Shown here in pieces: positions 25,724 to 38,100 of a stretch of 64,000 nt of DNA. The stretch covers positions 17,806,501 to 17,870,500 of the forward strand of contig CM072341.1 in assembly GCA_036874045.1 (NCBI GenBank), written 5' to 3'. This DNA comes from Cymodocea nodosa. Taxonomy: Eukaryota > Streptophyta > Magnoliopsida > Alismatales > Cymodoceaceae. Under the pieces are notes generated by a model. The model ran no database searches and was not told the origin of the DNA. It saw nothing but the letters and a program-made list of their open reading frames with translations. How positions within the stretch are numbered: the first letter of the stretch is position 1; every line of letters begins with the position of its first letter. Both the position numbers and the translations under genes were made by a program.

Positions 25724-28700
25724 ATGAGGGCCCTCCGCCGATCTCACACTTCGTCGTCGTCGTCGGCAGCCGCGGCCGATGCTTCATCTTCTATCTCCTC
25801 GTCTCCTCCGGTCTCGTCATGGATTCCTTTGCGGTCTCTTCTAATCGTTGCTTCCTCTTCGCATGATTCTGATCGGTATGTCTTCCTTTTCCCTTTTTGA
25901 GTTTTTTCCCTTAACTTGGGTTTTATTCTCAGATGATTTCTCTTCCTCTTCTGCATTACTTTTCTAGCAACGTATGGTTTTTTTTTTTTTTAAATTTTTT
26001 TTATAATGGTTGTGTTTTTGCTTGGGTTTGAAACCAAAACTTTCCTAGCAACTCATCATTGAGTGATGACCAAGTACATTATCCCGCTGTTGGTACAACT
26101 CAAGGGTAAATTCAGATGATTAGAATGAAAATACTATGAGCAGTTGCAAGGATTCTGAGATTTGGTCTTGAAGTGTGGTTGTTACATTGTATGTGGTTCT
26201 TATCACCCCTTGGTTTTGTTGATTCGTGTGTTGACTTTGAACTTTCTTTGGTACTGACTGTTAACTAAGGCCTCGTTTGTTTACAGCAGCCCAATAAATC
26301 CCAATTGCAGAAGCTACCACTAGCATGCTACGGTGGCTTTGTGAATAGTAGAAGATTTGGAGAGAGCAAATCCCATCTGGGAGCCATGTTTGGCAATGGA
26401 GCACTTTTTGGCTTCCTGATGATCGTTTTTCTGATTTTCACATGCAGACCATTGCAACATTTCGAAATAATAAATCTTGAAGGACACTTTTGCCCTCATA
26501 ACCATGGTAGTACTCCTCAACCCTCCGTGCGGAAACTAGGGGATGCATTGAGTTGCTTTACACAGTCATTTGTGAGCCCAAGGGAGTTTGTGTGCACACC
26601 TTCAAAGGCCATGGGGCTAGATATGCAGTTGGCTAGGATTGTGAACGAATGATGAATTACAGGGAAGAAGGATGATCTATAAGAGTTTGGAGAGCAAAAA
26701 CTCCATGGATTTAGATAATTAACAATTGTTTTGTTTGGCTTTACAACATCTTCAGAAGGCCCTTGTATTATTACACCCTCAAGGGTTCACTCACAATGTC
26801 ATTACACTCACATAGGCTCACTCGCCACCTGTGGAGTTGCTTCTGTGTAGCTCCATGCTCTCTTCTTTAAGCTACAATGGATGGAGTTGCACCTCCAACC
26901 AAGAGTGATGTCTTACATTGGTGCTTATTTAGCAAGAGTCATGGACCTCAAGACTTGGGAGCTGCTGGAGTTTGTAGCATGGACAGACAAACACACCTTA
27001 GGCCTCTGGCATTTACTTTTTGGTAAACATTTTTGTATGAACGAATAAGGGGAGTTTGTGCCCCTTGAAATCAAAGGAAACAAATGGAAAGGAAAATATT
27101 TTTGTTTTGACCAATAGGTAATCTCAAAATCATGATGTTTAGGTCATAAAGAAATTTCTAGGGTTTTCTTCACAACCTTTAAATAGATTGTTGGTCATCT
27201 TGATTGGTTAGTTTTTCAGCATTTAAATTTTCATTTTCATTTTTTTTTGAGTGGCAATGAAGGAATATTTTGGCTATGAGATTTATAAAAGTAAAACTTT
27301 TAAATACTTACAATCTATGATAAATAGTAATGGTGAAATTATAGAGGATACTATTCATAGGATTAAAATAGGATTGATGAATTGGAGAAATGCTTTTGGT
27401 GTGTTATGTGATAGGAGGATACTTTTAAAATAAAAAAGAAATTCTATAAAATTACTATTCACTTAATTATACTTTACAGTTCAAAATGTTGTGCTATAAA
27501 GCATGACCATTTGTAAAAGATTAATATCGTTGAAATGCATATGCTTAGATGGATGAGTTTGATATCATAAAAGATAAGTTAAAAAATGATTTTATTAGGA
27601 ATAGAGTAGGATTTGCACTAATTGAAAATAAGATAAGAGAAAATCAACTTAGATTGTTTGGCCATATCTTTAGGAAGCCAAAGAATACACCAAGTAAGAG
27701 AGAAAATTTAATTAGTGTAGAAGACATAAAAAAGGTAGAGAAAGACTAAAAACTATTTAGTTAGAAATTATGAGAAAATATTTAAATTTATGTAATTCAA
27801 CTTAAAATTTGTTTGTAAATAGAAATACATGGAAGTAAAAGATTCATGTGGTTGACTTCATATAGTGAGATTATGACTCAATTGTTGTTGTAATGAAGGG
27901 TATATTAAAATCATAAAAAGGGAGGCCCATACAAGCCATAGGCAAGCTGAAAGCAAAAAGTCAAACCAAAAGGGAAGTGGGTCTTGGGACAAAACACTAA
28001 AAAAAAGGAAAAAAAGAAAATTCAGAGGATGAAGTAACGGAAGCCCTAGAAATTCCTCATTGTTAGGTCACCAATCTTTGAAGCCATGCTGCACCTATGC
28101 AACAATCATGACTAAATGAACTCACCACAATTTTGTCCACTCCACCACACATCCAACCACTCTCACCTAGACATGGCTATCATCATGAATAGTGACATGA
28201 AAAATTTTGTTATTCCTTTCCAACCATCAATGCCAGTAGACAGCGAGGGGAATTGTATTTCATAACTTCCTCCTTGACTTATTTAACCCTCCTCTACCTG
28301 ACCACATCTCCCATGAGGATCTCATGCTAGGATCACATTGAACATTCAGTTTTGTAACGAGATCTACCATCTACTCGTGAGAAGACAAGAGAAGCAAATG
28401 CCATGCACTTCTTTCTCAACACCACAAAATCTACATACATTCACTAATGAAAAACTCTTCCGCTCTAATAGTTTTTCAATGGAAACTCCACCTTGCTATG
28501 TCTACCATGCAAAGAACTAGACTTTGTTAGGAATCCATCATCTCCAAATGTGGATAGAGGGACTTGTTTGTAAGCATTCTTATGTCTCTCCATTGCCATA
28601 TATATGAAGTATTGTTAAGTGAAGCAAGGAGAGAACCATGAGAATAAAGGAAAGAGAGAAGTTGAGCAAGATTCAAGGATTCTGAATTACTCAAATTCTT

Positions 28701-31700
28701 ATGGAAATAGACATCTCTCACTATCCTTATCGTGGAATGCTGAGAGCACTTAGCCATACTTGCCTATGTAGAGGATACGATGAAGAATAATACTGAAATC
28801 TCAGCAGCTAAGGGGGGATACACACCCACATCGATCCAAAATTTAATACCACCCCTGTTGCCTACCATTAGCCTCCTCCTACACTTAACAAAGTTGATCC
28901 TTACTCCTTAGAAGGGGGTGTGATAAGGAAGACATTTTTGCTTAGATGAAATGATTTACATTGGAAATGAAAAACATTATTTGTTCAAAATAGAAAACAT
29001 GCTTGCCGAACTTGGTCATCAGAGAATTTTTGTCGATGGCATCTAAATTGGAAAGTTTTCCATGATTCATAATTTGTGATCTCATTGGTGGAATGCTATT
29101 ATGCTAGAGTTTTATACATGAAACAAACAACTTTGGATTCCATTACTCTAAGATGAATTGGGACCATGTTATATAGAAATTTACTTGACAATAATTCATA
29201 AATAATAAATATCTCAGCTTGCTTTTCTCTTGCCTTGCATTACCTAGTATAGTCAAAATGTGATATTAACCTATATCTAGAGATTGGTTTTAGACTATTT
29301 TTCTTGTTTCCTTACCTCACTTCCTTTCATGGTTTCCTGGTGGTTATATTTTCTTTATAATTTGCCTTATTACATTTTCTTTCAGCAAGTAAACATAATG
29401 AAATACACTGGTAAAAAAATCCTCTTTTCCATCGTTATCACAAGCCTTGTTTAATTTTCATGTTTTTTTAGTGTTGGACTCAAATCACCATGGTCAAGGA
29501 GGAAAAGAAAATCTGCCCTCACCAAGCACCAATGGATCAGTTTATTTGCTTCAGATGGAAAATTTAGGGATGGTGGGGTTAAGTTTCTGAAAAAAGCTCG
29601 CAGTGGAGTAAGCACTTCTTGCTGTTAACTTATATTTCTTTGACTAATTCTTTAAATTATATAGGATTATATTTCCTTATTATTCATTCATATTTGCATG
29701 TCACTAGAACTACACTTATTTGCTGACCAGGGAGTTGACCCAAGCATCAGGGCTGAGGTCTGGCCTTTTCTTCTTGCAGTGTAAGGATCTCCACCACCTT
29801 ACAAGGTTGATCTGGATTAATGGCTATTGAGGGTGTGCTGGATACATATTTAGTCTATTAATGGCTAATTGTATCATGGTTCTGAAACTCCACTTGTGAT
29901 GGATTTCACTTATTGCATTTATTGCGCTTGACATTTTTTTTTCAACTTGTGTGCGTTGTTAGTCTGTTACGGTAATACAGTGTTCATTTAACTGTTTCCT
30001 TTAATTAGTCACTGATTTTGCATTTAAATTTTATTTTTCTTACTACCAATATTAAAAAACAATATTTCTTTCTTGATTGAGTAGGATTGTTCATTTTACT
30101 GTTGGTGGGAACTATGCTGACATATCCAGTGATGAGCAAAATAAAATACACTCATAGTTATTTTTATTCATTTACTGGTGGAAGATCTTTTTAAATTCAG
30201 CATATAATAGATGCAATGATGTAGGAATCCATCTATATTCCCTAAATGCTGAATTTAGGCGTTATCCATTGTGTTCACTTCACATAAGTTCGTTTAACCA
30301 AAAGGAAATATGAAGGGGAATAGGAGCGTGCATTGGAAGTTACCATTGTATGAATCCTATTTTTGATATTATCCGCATTTGCAACAAATTATCTTGCAGT
30401 TACAATGAAACTCGGAAGTGACATCTAGATGAAATATTTGCATAACTAGGTTAGTTATTACTGTTTAAAGAAATTTACATGACGGAATGCAATGGTGTAG
30501 AAGTTTATCTATCACACTCAACTGCTCAATACAGTCATTTTTCATGCATTTTTTCATAGGCACAGTGATATAACAAAGTGACGAGGATTTATTAGAACTT
30601 CGTCTATCTTGACCTTTCTTAATACATTCATATTGTCATGCATAATTTTTCATAGACTCAAGAAAGTGACTAAGATGTATTAGATGTTTATTGCCATTGT
30701 ATAATCTTGGTAAGGAATAACAATCTAAGTGTTCCCTTACAACATTTGTTCATAGTCTAGTAGGGTAATAAAAGTCTGCCTTTGGTAGGTTTCATTTTGG
30801 ATGGACTTACTATATGCAGCCTACTTTCACAAGATGAACAAATGAAGTGCATTTCAGGAACTCCTAGAAACAATTCCTTATGTTTTTTTGTAAAAGGCCT
30901 ACGTGATTCTTCTTTTTGGATTATCAGGCATGAACCCTTTCATTTGTTTAATTAAGCCAGCCTTTAATGCATTCTGACTTTCTGAGACATTGCCCTGACA
31001 TATTTGCATACTGTTTTATATCTAAAATTTCCAACCATGTCTCGTAGTCTTAGTTCCCCACTGGTCGCCTCTTGATAACTGGTATGTTAGTTTTGTTTTT
31101 TCCCTTCACACTTATGGTTTTCGACATTTATGTGCTTTCTTTTTCGTTACCAAATTAATACACATGTTTTATTAATGGTAGTGTAGCCCAACTTATTACT
31201 GCATTTCAATGACAATATTGAGTAATCTTTCTCAATCATAGGCTTTTGTCATGCATTCATGTTTACCAAGTATTTCATTATTATACGATGATAATATTAT
31301 ATAAAATTGATGAAATAATGCCTCTAATCACCATATCATTTGTTTGAGTCCTCTTGAAGGTTTTAATGATATTTTATTTGATGCAGCTATGACCTGGACA
31401 GCTCTGAGGCTGATAGAAAGCATGTTAAAGCCCAAAAAAGGTATCCATGACCTCATTGGTGACTCTGATATCCTGGAATAGTTTTGCAGAAAAAAAGAAG
31501 CAAATAATTACCAACAAATTTTTTGAATGATAATTATCATGCATCTACTAATGAACTTAATCGAACTATTAGTTCTTTATGCCTGTTTTAGCTGGGACTG
31601 GTTTTACCTTTATTCTCCTCGGTGAACAAATTTTTCATGGTGACTTTCCTGAAAACTTTTGTAATTTTCTAATGTACATCGTGCCATACCGGATGATCGT

Positions 31701-33149
31701 TAATGATTTTCACTATAAGTGAGCTTTAATAAGTCCTTATCCTAGAGATCTTTTTGTCTTCAACTATCTTGGTTGGGTGAATCTGCAAATGTTCCTAAAG
31801 AAACTAGCTGGCATGAGATGTTGCTGATGTTAAGGTTTACATGTATATTTTATTACATAAATATCTATAACCAAATAACGAGGGTATCATAAAATTTGTC
31901 TTCGCTTTATGCTTGTAGGAAAGAGTATAAGAAACTGAGGCGTAGATGCAAACGATTCTTAAAGCCTGCAAGCGACAGCTGTATTGGATTGAAGGAAGTC
32001 TGTAGTGGCAGCAACGATAGTCCTGCTTCTAACAATTGGCTTGAATCTGCTTGTTGTGAAGATGGGTTTAGTGCCAGGCATTCCTTTGAGGAAGATACCG
32101 ATGACTTAAGCCAACCATTGCTTGATTTTTCAAATCTATCTGACGCGGTTATTTTTGAAGAAGAGCAGAGTGATGTTATGCATGTGAATGTTTCTGCTTT
32201 GAACAGTGAATCTTCTGACAGCGAATCCTCATATGAAGAAGCTGAAATTGAACAGCTTCCTTCAGTCACAGAAATTCTTGATGAGAATGACTCACAGCTA
32301 GCCAAGATGGCTTCATTCGAACAGGATCTCTCAAAAGTTCATCGGACAGCAGAAGATTTTGCCACATGGCAGCGTATAATACGTTTGGATGCTATTCGTG
32401 CCAGCTCAGAGTGGATCGTCTATTCTCCGAAACAAGCTTCAGTTTCTAAGGACATGGCACACAAATGTGCCAAGAATGTCGGTCTGAAGGACTACGACAA
32501 CTTGGAGCCGTGCAGGATCTACCATGCTGCTCGTCTGGTGGCTATCCTTGAATCCTATGCAATCTATGACCAAGAAACTGGCTACTGTCAAGGGATGAGT
32601 GACCTTCTTTCACCAATACTTGCTGTGGTGGAGAGCGACCATGAAGCATTCTGGTGTTTCGTTGGGTTTATGAGGAAAGCCCGCCATAATTTCAGGCTTG
32701 ATGAGGTAGGTATAAGGAGACAGCTGAACATTGTATCCAAGATCATCAAGACCAAGGACGCCCATCTGTACAGACACTTGGAGAAGCTCCAAGCGGAAGA
32801 CTGCTTTTTTGTGTACAGAATGGTGGTGGTTCTGTTCAGGAGGGAGCTAACCTTCGAGCAAACTGTGTCTCTGTGGGAGGTGATATGGGCCGACCAGGCA
32901 GCCATACGTGCTAGGATTGGGAAGAGTGCATGGAGAAGGATGAGAACGAAAGCTCCCCCAACTGATGACTTGCTTCTCTATGCCATTGCAGCCTGTGTTT
33001 TGCAGAGGAGAAAATTGATTATTGAGAAGTACAACAGCATAGATGAAATAGTCAGGGAGTGCAATAACATGGCTGGGCAGTTGGACGTGTGGAAGCTACT
33101 GGATGATGCACACGACCTTGTGGTTAGTCTCCATCACAAGGTTTCCTAA
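25724..33149 (+). CDS. TBC-domain Rab GTPase-activating protein (GYP7/TBC1D15-like)
   Basis: Five exons, 25724-25875, 29472-29607, 29731-29780, 31387-31440 and 31919-33149 (TAA), join in phase to give 540 residues. Such proteins stimulate GTP hydrolysis by Rab GTPases in vesicle traffic (known). The TBC domain opens with GVDPSIRAEVWPFLLAVYDL (residues 97-116) and resumes after a Ser/Asp/Glu-rich insert of about 130 residues (150-278). Both catalytic motifs are intact: IRLDAIR (285-291, IxxDxxR with the arginine finger R291) and YCQG (353-356, YxQ with Q355). The split TBC domain is usual for plant GYP7-like proteins. The N-terminus is Ser/Ala-rich, then basic (SPWSRRKRKS). The start at 25724 is the first ATG in the exon-1 frame with an open path to the GTATGT donor. 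Intron 1 (3.6 kb) has been enlarged by transposons. Confidence 0.95.
26279..26997. mobile_element. Possible Harbinger-like TIR element in TBC intron 1
   Basis: The left end is GGCCTCGTTTGTTT after TAA. The right end reverse-complemented is GGTGTGTTTGTCT, followed on the + strand by TTA. The G/T-rich ends and 3-bp T/A flanks resemble Tourist/PIF-Harbinger elements, but the inverted repeats match only partly and the flanks are not identical. A 115-codon frame at 26305-26652 shows no recognisable domain and is probably chance. Confidence 0.4.
27230..27893 (+). mobile_element. LINE 3' end, sense, in TBC intron 1
   Basis: The C-terminal part of a plant LINE polyprotein is readable across frameshifts: YKSKTFKYLQSMINSNGEI, then HRIKIGLMNWRNAFGVLCDRR at 27290-27420, and IRENQLRLFGHIFRKP at 27630-27680. 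The 3' end has the phrase ATTCATGTGGTTGACTTC and a terminal ATTGTTGTTGTAATGA at about 27880-27893. The same terminal phrase, reverse-complemented, marks the antisense LINE tails near 1365 and 1620. The copy is 5'-truncated and dead. Confidence 0.8.
27896..28960 (-). mobile_element. Antisense LINE tail with zinc-binding RT domain
   Basis: Reading the minus strand from 28960 downward gives VGNRGGIKFWIDVGVYPP near 28870-28800, the plant LINE 'VGNGxxIxFWxDxW' motif. Then WIPNKV, FFAW, SIEKLLERKSFSLVNVCRF and CGVEKEVH appear near 28535-28390, the zf-RVT (reverse transcriptase zinc-binding) region with its CxxC. Frames are broken. It abuts the sense LINE tail at 27893, so two LINEs of different families meet tail to tail in TBC intron 1. 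Confidence 0.75.
29781..31386. other. TBC intron 3, 1.6 kb, no feature
   Basis: AT-rich intron between exons 29731-29780 and 31387-31440. Two diverged copies of a roughly 100-bp block with TTTTTCATAG and AAGTGAC words occur at about 30550 and 30650. I see no coding or terminal-repeat signal. Confidence 0.5.
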
Positions 33150-35115
33150 GATCACTTCTCCATGTCTCTTGGATCATTACGTTTTCCACCATGATCTGTG
33201 TGGTTCCTTCCCGCCGTTTCGAGTCCTTGCATGACACCAACAAAAGCATGTCTAAAGCAATTTTTACGGTCGGCTGCTGCTCAAGGCGAATGCTGTAAAC
33301 ATCGTATTACAAAGAAGTGTTGACAAACTCGATTATGGGTTGGCTTGGATCTGGTCTTCATGTTTCCCTCTTCGAGGGCATCCACTTCTCTCCGCCTACA
33401 ACCCTTTTTCTAATTTCCTTTCTTTTCCGTATGCATTGGTTGTTGGGGTTGGCAATCTCCAGCGCAAGCGATAGCACGACAAGATTCAGTGAATTTTCGA
33501 CTCATGTAATATTTATTTATTTAATCTTTTATGAAAGCAATGCTTTTTCAAAAGTAACTTGCACAGTTAACAAGAGAGAAAATGTCTGAACCGATCAAGG
33601 CATTTTTACCTGTTTTTATGAAGTCAATGAGCTTGTATACGATTTCACTGTAATGTGAAGGGCTGGGATCTGTCAAAACTATGAGATTCCTTTTACGTGG
33701 CAATTGCATACAATCGATCGCTTTATACCCATAATTTATCTTTTTAAAGATGTTTGGTTCAAATTAAGATCGTAATTACACAATTGATGATCTCATAATT
33801 TAAATCAAATGACGTCTTATGTCAGTTCATCTTGAAGTTAAAAGTGTGTACCTTTTTTTTTAAAAAAAAAACTGAAAGAAAATGTAGACATTAGGATTTA
33901 AATTTTTTTATAATAATATTTTTTGTATTTATTAAGATTTAAATTTTAATAAAGATTAAGAAATATCATTAGTACATGTAATTTTTACGATGGCAAGCAT
34001 TTCATATTAGGACATGAATATTATTCTTACTTTAGATATTTTAAAACAATCAATACACAATTGTAGATCAAGATAGATAAAAAAACCTTTTCATCAATGA
34101 TCATCATAAGTTCAAATTTAGGAATATTTTATGAAAAAAAATAATTCAAACACTTGTATCCTATAAAAGCCCTTATCTTATATTTGTATCATTAGAAATG
34201 AAGGAATGTTATTCCTCGTCATTTCCTTTCATAATAAAAAAAACTTTTTTCGTTGTTACTCACTTCAACGTTTCAAAAATGACATGATATTGACTTGTAA
34301 TATAATAAATAATTATAGTAGATTAAAATAAAAATTAACGTTGAAGGATGATATTAGATTATATATATTAAAGTATAATAATGTTAATGTTATAAGAATA
34401 AATAATACATCAACATATTTTAACACAACATAAATAATATATTAAATAAATAACATTAAGCAAAAATATTTATTTAAATATTTTGCAAATGAATTAATTG
34501 AAGTAGATCTGATAAAACTTTTGTTATTATTGAAAAAGAAGGAATATATTGTACCATTGAAATGAATGTTAAATAAAAAAAGAAAATAATTAATGAAATG
34601 TATGAATAAATTATGTTTACTTTGTGATAAAAAAATAATATGTAATATAATATAATATTTTTATATAGCACTTTGTTTATTTGTGAAAAAATTTAGATTG
34701 TGATAAATAATGTTGTTTGTGTTAATTGTAAATATATTTATTTCACATATTACATTTGTATTTAATAAAAATTTAATATATATTAGAATATTTAAAAATA
34801 TTACTTTTCAAATATAATAAGTTTTTTCAATTTATTTTTTGATTTTTAAGAAATTATTAACTTTTTAATTTCTTAAAACTGTACAAATACTTTATTTTTT
34901 AATTTTCTATTATTTTCTCTTATGTATAAATAACATTATAATTTTTATTATATACTATCATCTCTGTTTTCTACTATTTTTATCATTTTTCGTCGTTTAT
35001 TTTCCCGTCGGAAAAACGTGCACAAACCGACCCCGAGTGCCGTGTTATCTATCGAAGCTTCACTTCCGGTACCGCCACTTCCCCCCGCCTCATCGCCCTC
35101 ATTCCCATCCCCCTA
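33150..35115. other. Spacer between TBC and membrane-protein genes
   Basis: The proximal 400 bases probably hold the TBC 3' UTR. From about 33850 to 34980 the sequence is very AT-rich low-complexity DNA without gene signals. Composition jumps to GC-rich at about 35020, just before the next gene. Confidence 0.5.
34925..34932 (+). promoter_or_regulatory. Candidate TATA box of membrane-protein gene
   Basis: TATAAATA lies 184 bp before the ATG at 35116. In such AT-rich DNA chance matches are common, so the call rests mainly on position. Confidence 0.3.
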
Positions 35116-38100
35116 ATGTCGCATCGCCAGTTCCCGCCTCCCGCCTGTACGCCCGCGAACGACCTCTCCGCCTCGCTCCGCCACAGCACCACGCACCACG
35201 CCGTATCCTCCGGCGTCCGCTGCATCCTCGTCCCTCTCTTCCTCCTCGGCATCGCCGTGTCCATCTTCATCCTCGTCGCCGTACACAATGCCTTGTTCCT
35301 CGTCTGCCTCCTCTCCCTGTTCGCTCTCGTCGTGGCGTTCGTTCTGTGGAATGATTACAGCTCGATGAGAAACAGCGCCCTCGTCCATTTCGTGGAGAGC
35401 TTCCCGCTTTTGGACCTCAGCACCGCTAGGGATGGCCAGCTTGTCAAGGTTACCGGGGTAACAGCTTTAGCTTGTATGTTTCTTTTCTTTTCGTACCTGC
35501 TTTTATATCATCCCGGGATGTTGCTACCATTCCTGTTTTGTATTGTTCTCACTATTAAGCATGTATTAGTGTCTTATTCTATCGATTTGTTTTCTTGTCG
35601 TTTGTGCGTACGTGTGTTGTTACCGTTAGTGGCAGTAACAATCTCTGCCATTGGTGTATAAATACAGATGGAGCGAGAAACTGGTGGATTATCCCCAGCG
35701 AGCCATTCCTGCGTGCCTCACTAACATGGTATTAGAGCTTTAATTGCTCCTGGTGCCGTCGGTGTTTCTTCTTACTCATCTTCTCTCTCAGCTTCTCCAC
35801 GTCCCTCTTCTGTGCTTCTTTTTTCGACGGAGGTCGTCCATGCCACTCCTCATCTCCTTGACAGCTCCTCTCACTGTCTCTACCCCTCTACCTTCTTCCA
35901 ACACGAGTGGCATTCATCACTTGTTGAATATGAAACTCACTCCCACAAATTATCTCCTGCGGAAGATCTAACTGCTACCTCTCCTCTGCTGCCATGATAT
36001 GTTGGGTATGGTCGAGGGCACTAATGTTTGTCTGCAACAACCACACCTATCTCCAGTGTGTCTACCGTCTCTGATGGATTTTGTCATCCATCACAGAAGA
36101 AATCTACCCCCATGTCGTGAATCTTAACAGCTCCTATGAGTTGTCGCAGGTTCTTAAATAAGCATTTTGTACATCCTCCCATATGTGTATTATACAACTC
36201 AATGTGCAACTACATAACTTGAAGAAGGGTGACTCTGCTCTCTGATCTAAACTTCGGCAAGCAAAGGCCATTGCTGATGAGCTAAGTGCTGCTGGTTATC
36301 CTGCTATGACGACCAACTTCAATGCAATAATCTTCAATAATCTCAACTCTGAATATAGTGACATTGTGGCAGCCCTAGCGACAAGACCCACTCTAGTTGA
36401 GTTTCCAGAGTTGTTGATATTTTTGTTGGCGCATGAGATCTGGCCAGGTAATTAAACCACTCTCATTATTGGGCTACTCCCAACAAAAATGGTATCATTT
36501 CCAATGAATGCTCAGGTTGGAATCCCAAACAACCCCTCATGAAGGAACTACAGACCATCAAATAATCCTGGAGGATGTGGCCGTGGCAAGAACAATAGTG
36601 GGTCTTGTAATCCTTGCCCTGTTTGTGGTGCACATGGCTATAACCCATATAAATGTCTATTTCAACATCAAGGGGCTCTAGTGCCTATTGCTTACAATGC
36701 TACAACTCAGTTGCAGTTGGTTTACTTCAACAATACCTATCCTTTATCAACACTGATGACCAACAATATGCTGCCAATGCAACCATTGAACCAGTGGTAT
36801 GTTGACAATGGAGCTACCCACCATAGCACCCTTGATCTTCAATCCATGAGAACGCCTGAAGCCTATAGTGGTATTAATCAGCTTTCAATATCCAATGGTA
36901 AGTCCACCCCTATCACCTACATTGGCTTCACCTATCTTAGGTTTCCTACCAAAACGTTTTAGCTTCATCATCTTCTCTTTGTGCTATCTCCAAACATCTC
37001 CTTTCTATTCATTATTTGCACTGATTACTCCCTACTATTTTGTTTTCTATGCCATTCACTTTCTTATAAAATGTTTCTAAACTGACAAAACTCTTCTCTC
37101 AGGCTGTTATGAGAATAGTCTCTACAAATTCCCTCAACCTCTACGTCCTCTTGCCCTCACCCTTGGGCATCTCTCCATGCAACAGTGGCTTGCACATGTA
37201 GGCCACCCTAATCCTTGTGGTTTGAAAAATCCTCTAGAATAATCATCTTCTTGTTTATCATTCAAAACAATCCTTTGTGTACTGCTTGCCTTCTGGGCAG
37301 ATCTACTTGAATTCCCTTGTTATCCACATAAAATATCAATAATAAACCCTTTGACATTATGCATGGAGATGTTTGGGGACTGAGTCTTATTGTCCAGTGG
37401 AGAAACATATTTTTTGCTCCTTGTAAATGATTTTAAAAAAATTTCATGGGTGTTTCCCATCACCCAAAAATTTGAAGTGGCTTCCATTTTCATTAAATTT
37501 CAAGTCATGATAAAATGACAATTTGCCACAAAAATAAAGTCATTGCAATTGGATGGAGGAGGGGAATTTCAATGCCTCACACCTCCTCTTATTGCTCATG
37601 GCATACACCATTGGATATTGTGTCCACACACACATTAATAGAATGGCAATATTGAATGAAAAATCTGACATGTAGTTGATAATACACTCACCCTCCTGGC
37701 TCATGCCAAAGCCCCCACTGGTATTGGAAAAATGTTTTGGAAGCAGTTGTATATCTCATTAATTGAATGCCAACTTCATTGCTACATAGGCAATCTCTCC
37801 ATGAAAAGCTCTTTCATGACAGAGCAGATTACAGCATTTTAAAAATGTTTGGCTGCCTTTCATATCCGCTAATGTGACCATATAATCACAAGTTGAAATG
37901 TGTGTTTATTGGCTATCCTACAAGCAAGGGCTATCAATGCATTGATCTTATTAGTGGATGTATTTATACTGCACATCATGTCTGCTTTGATGAGCTCACA
38001 TTTCCATTTCATCAGCAACAACCTCAGCCTCTATCTACCACAACACCTTTCACACCTGTATATCTTCATTACCTGGAAAACCTGTCTGCTAGCCACCCTT

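Noticed and set aside
31907..32905. Minus-strand frames of 132 and 105 codons
   Set aside because: They are antisense to the TBC last exon, which has the catalytic motifs in the plus frame.
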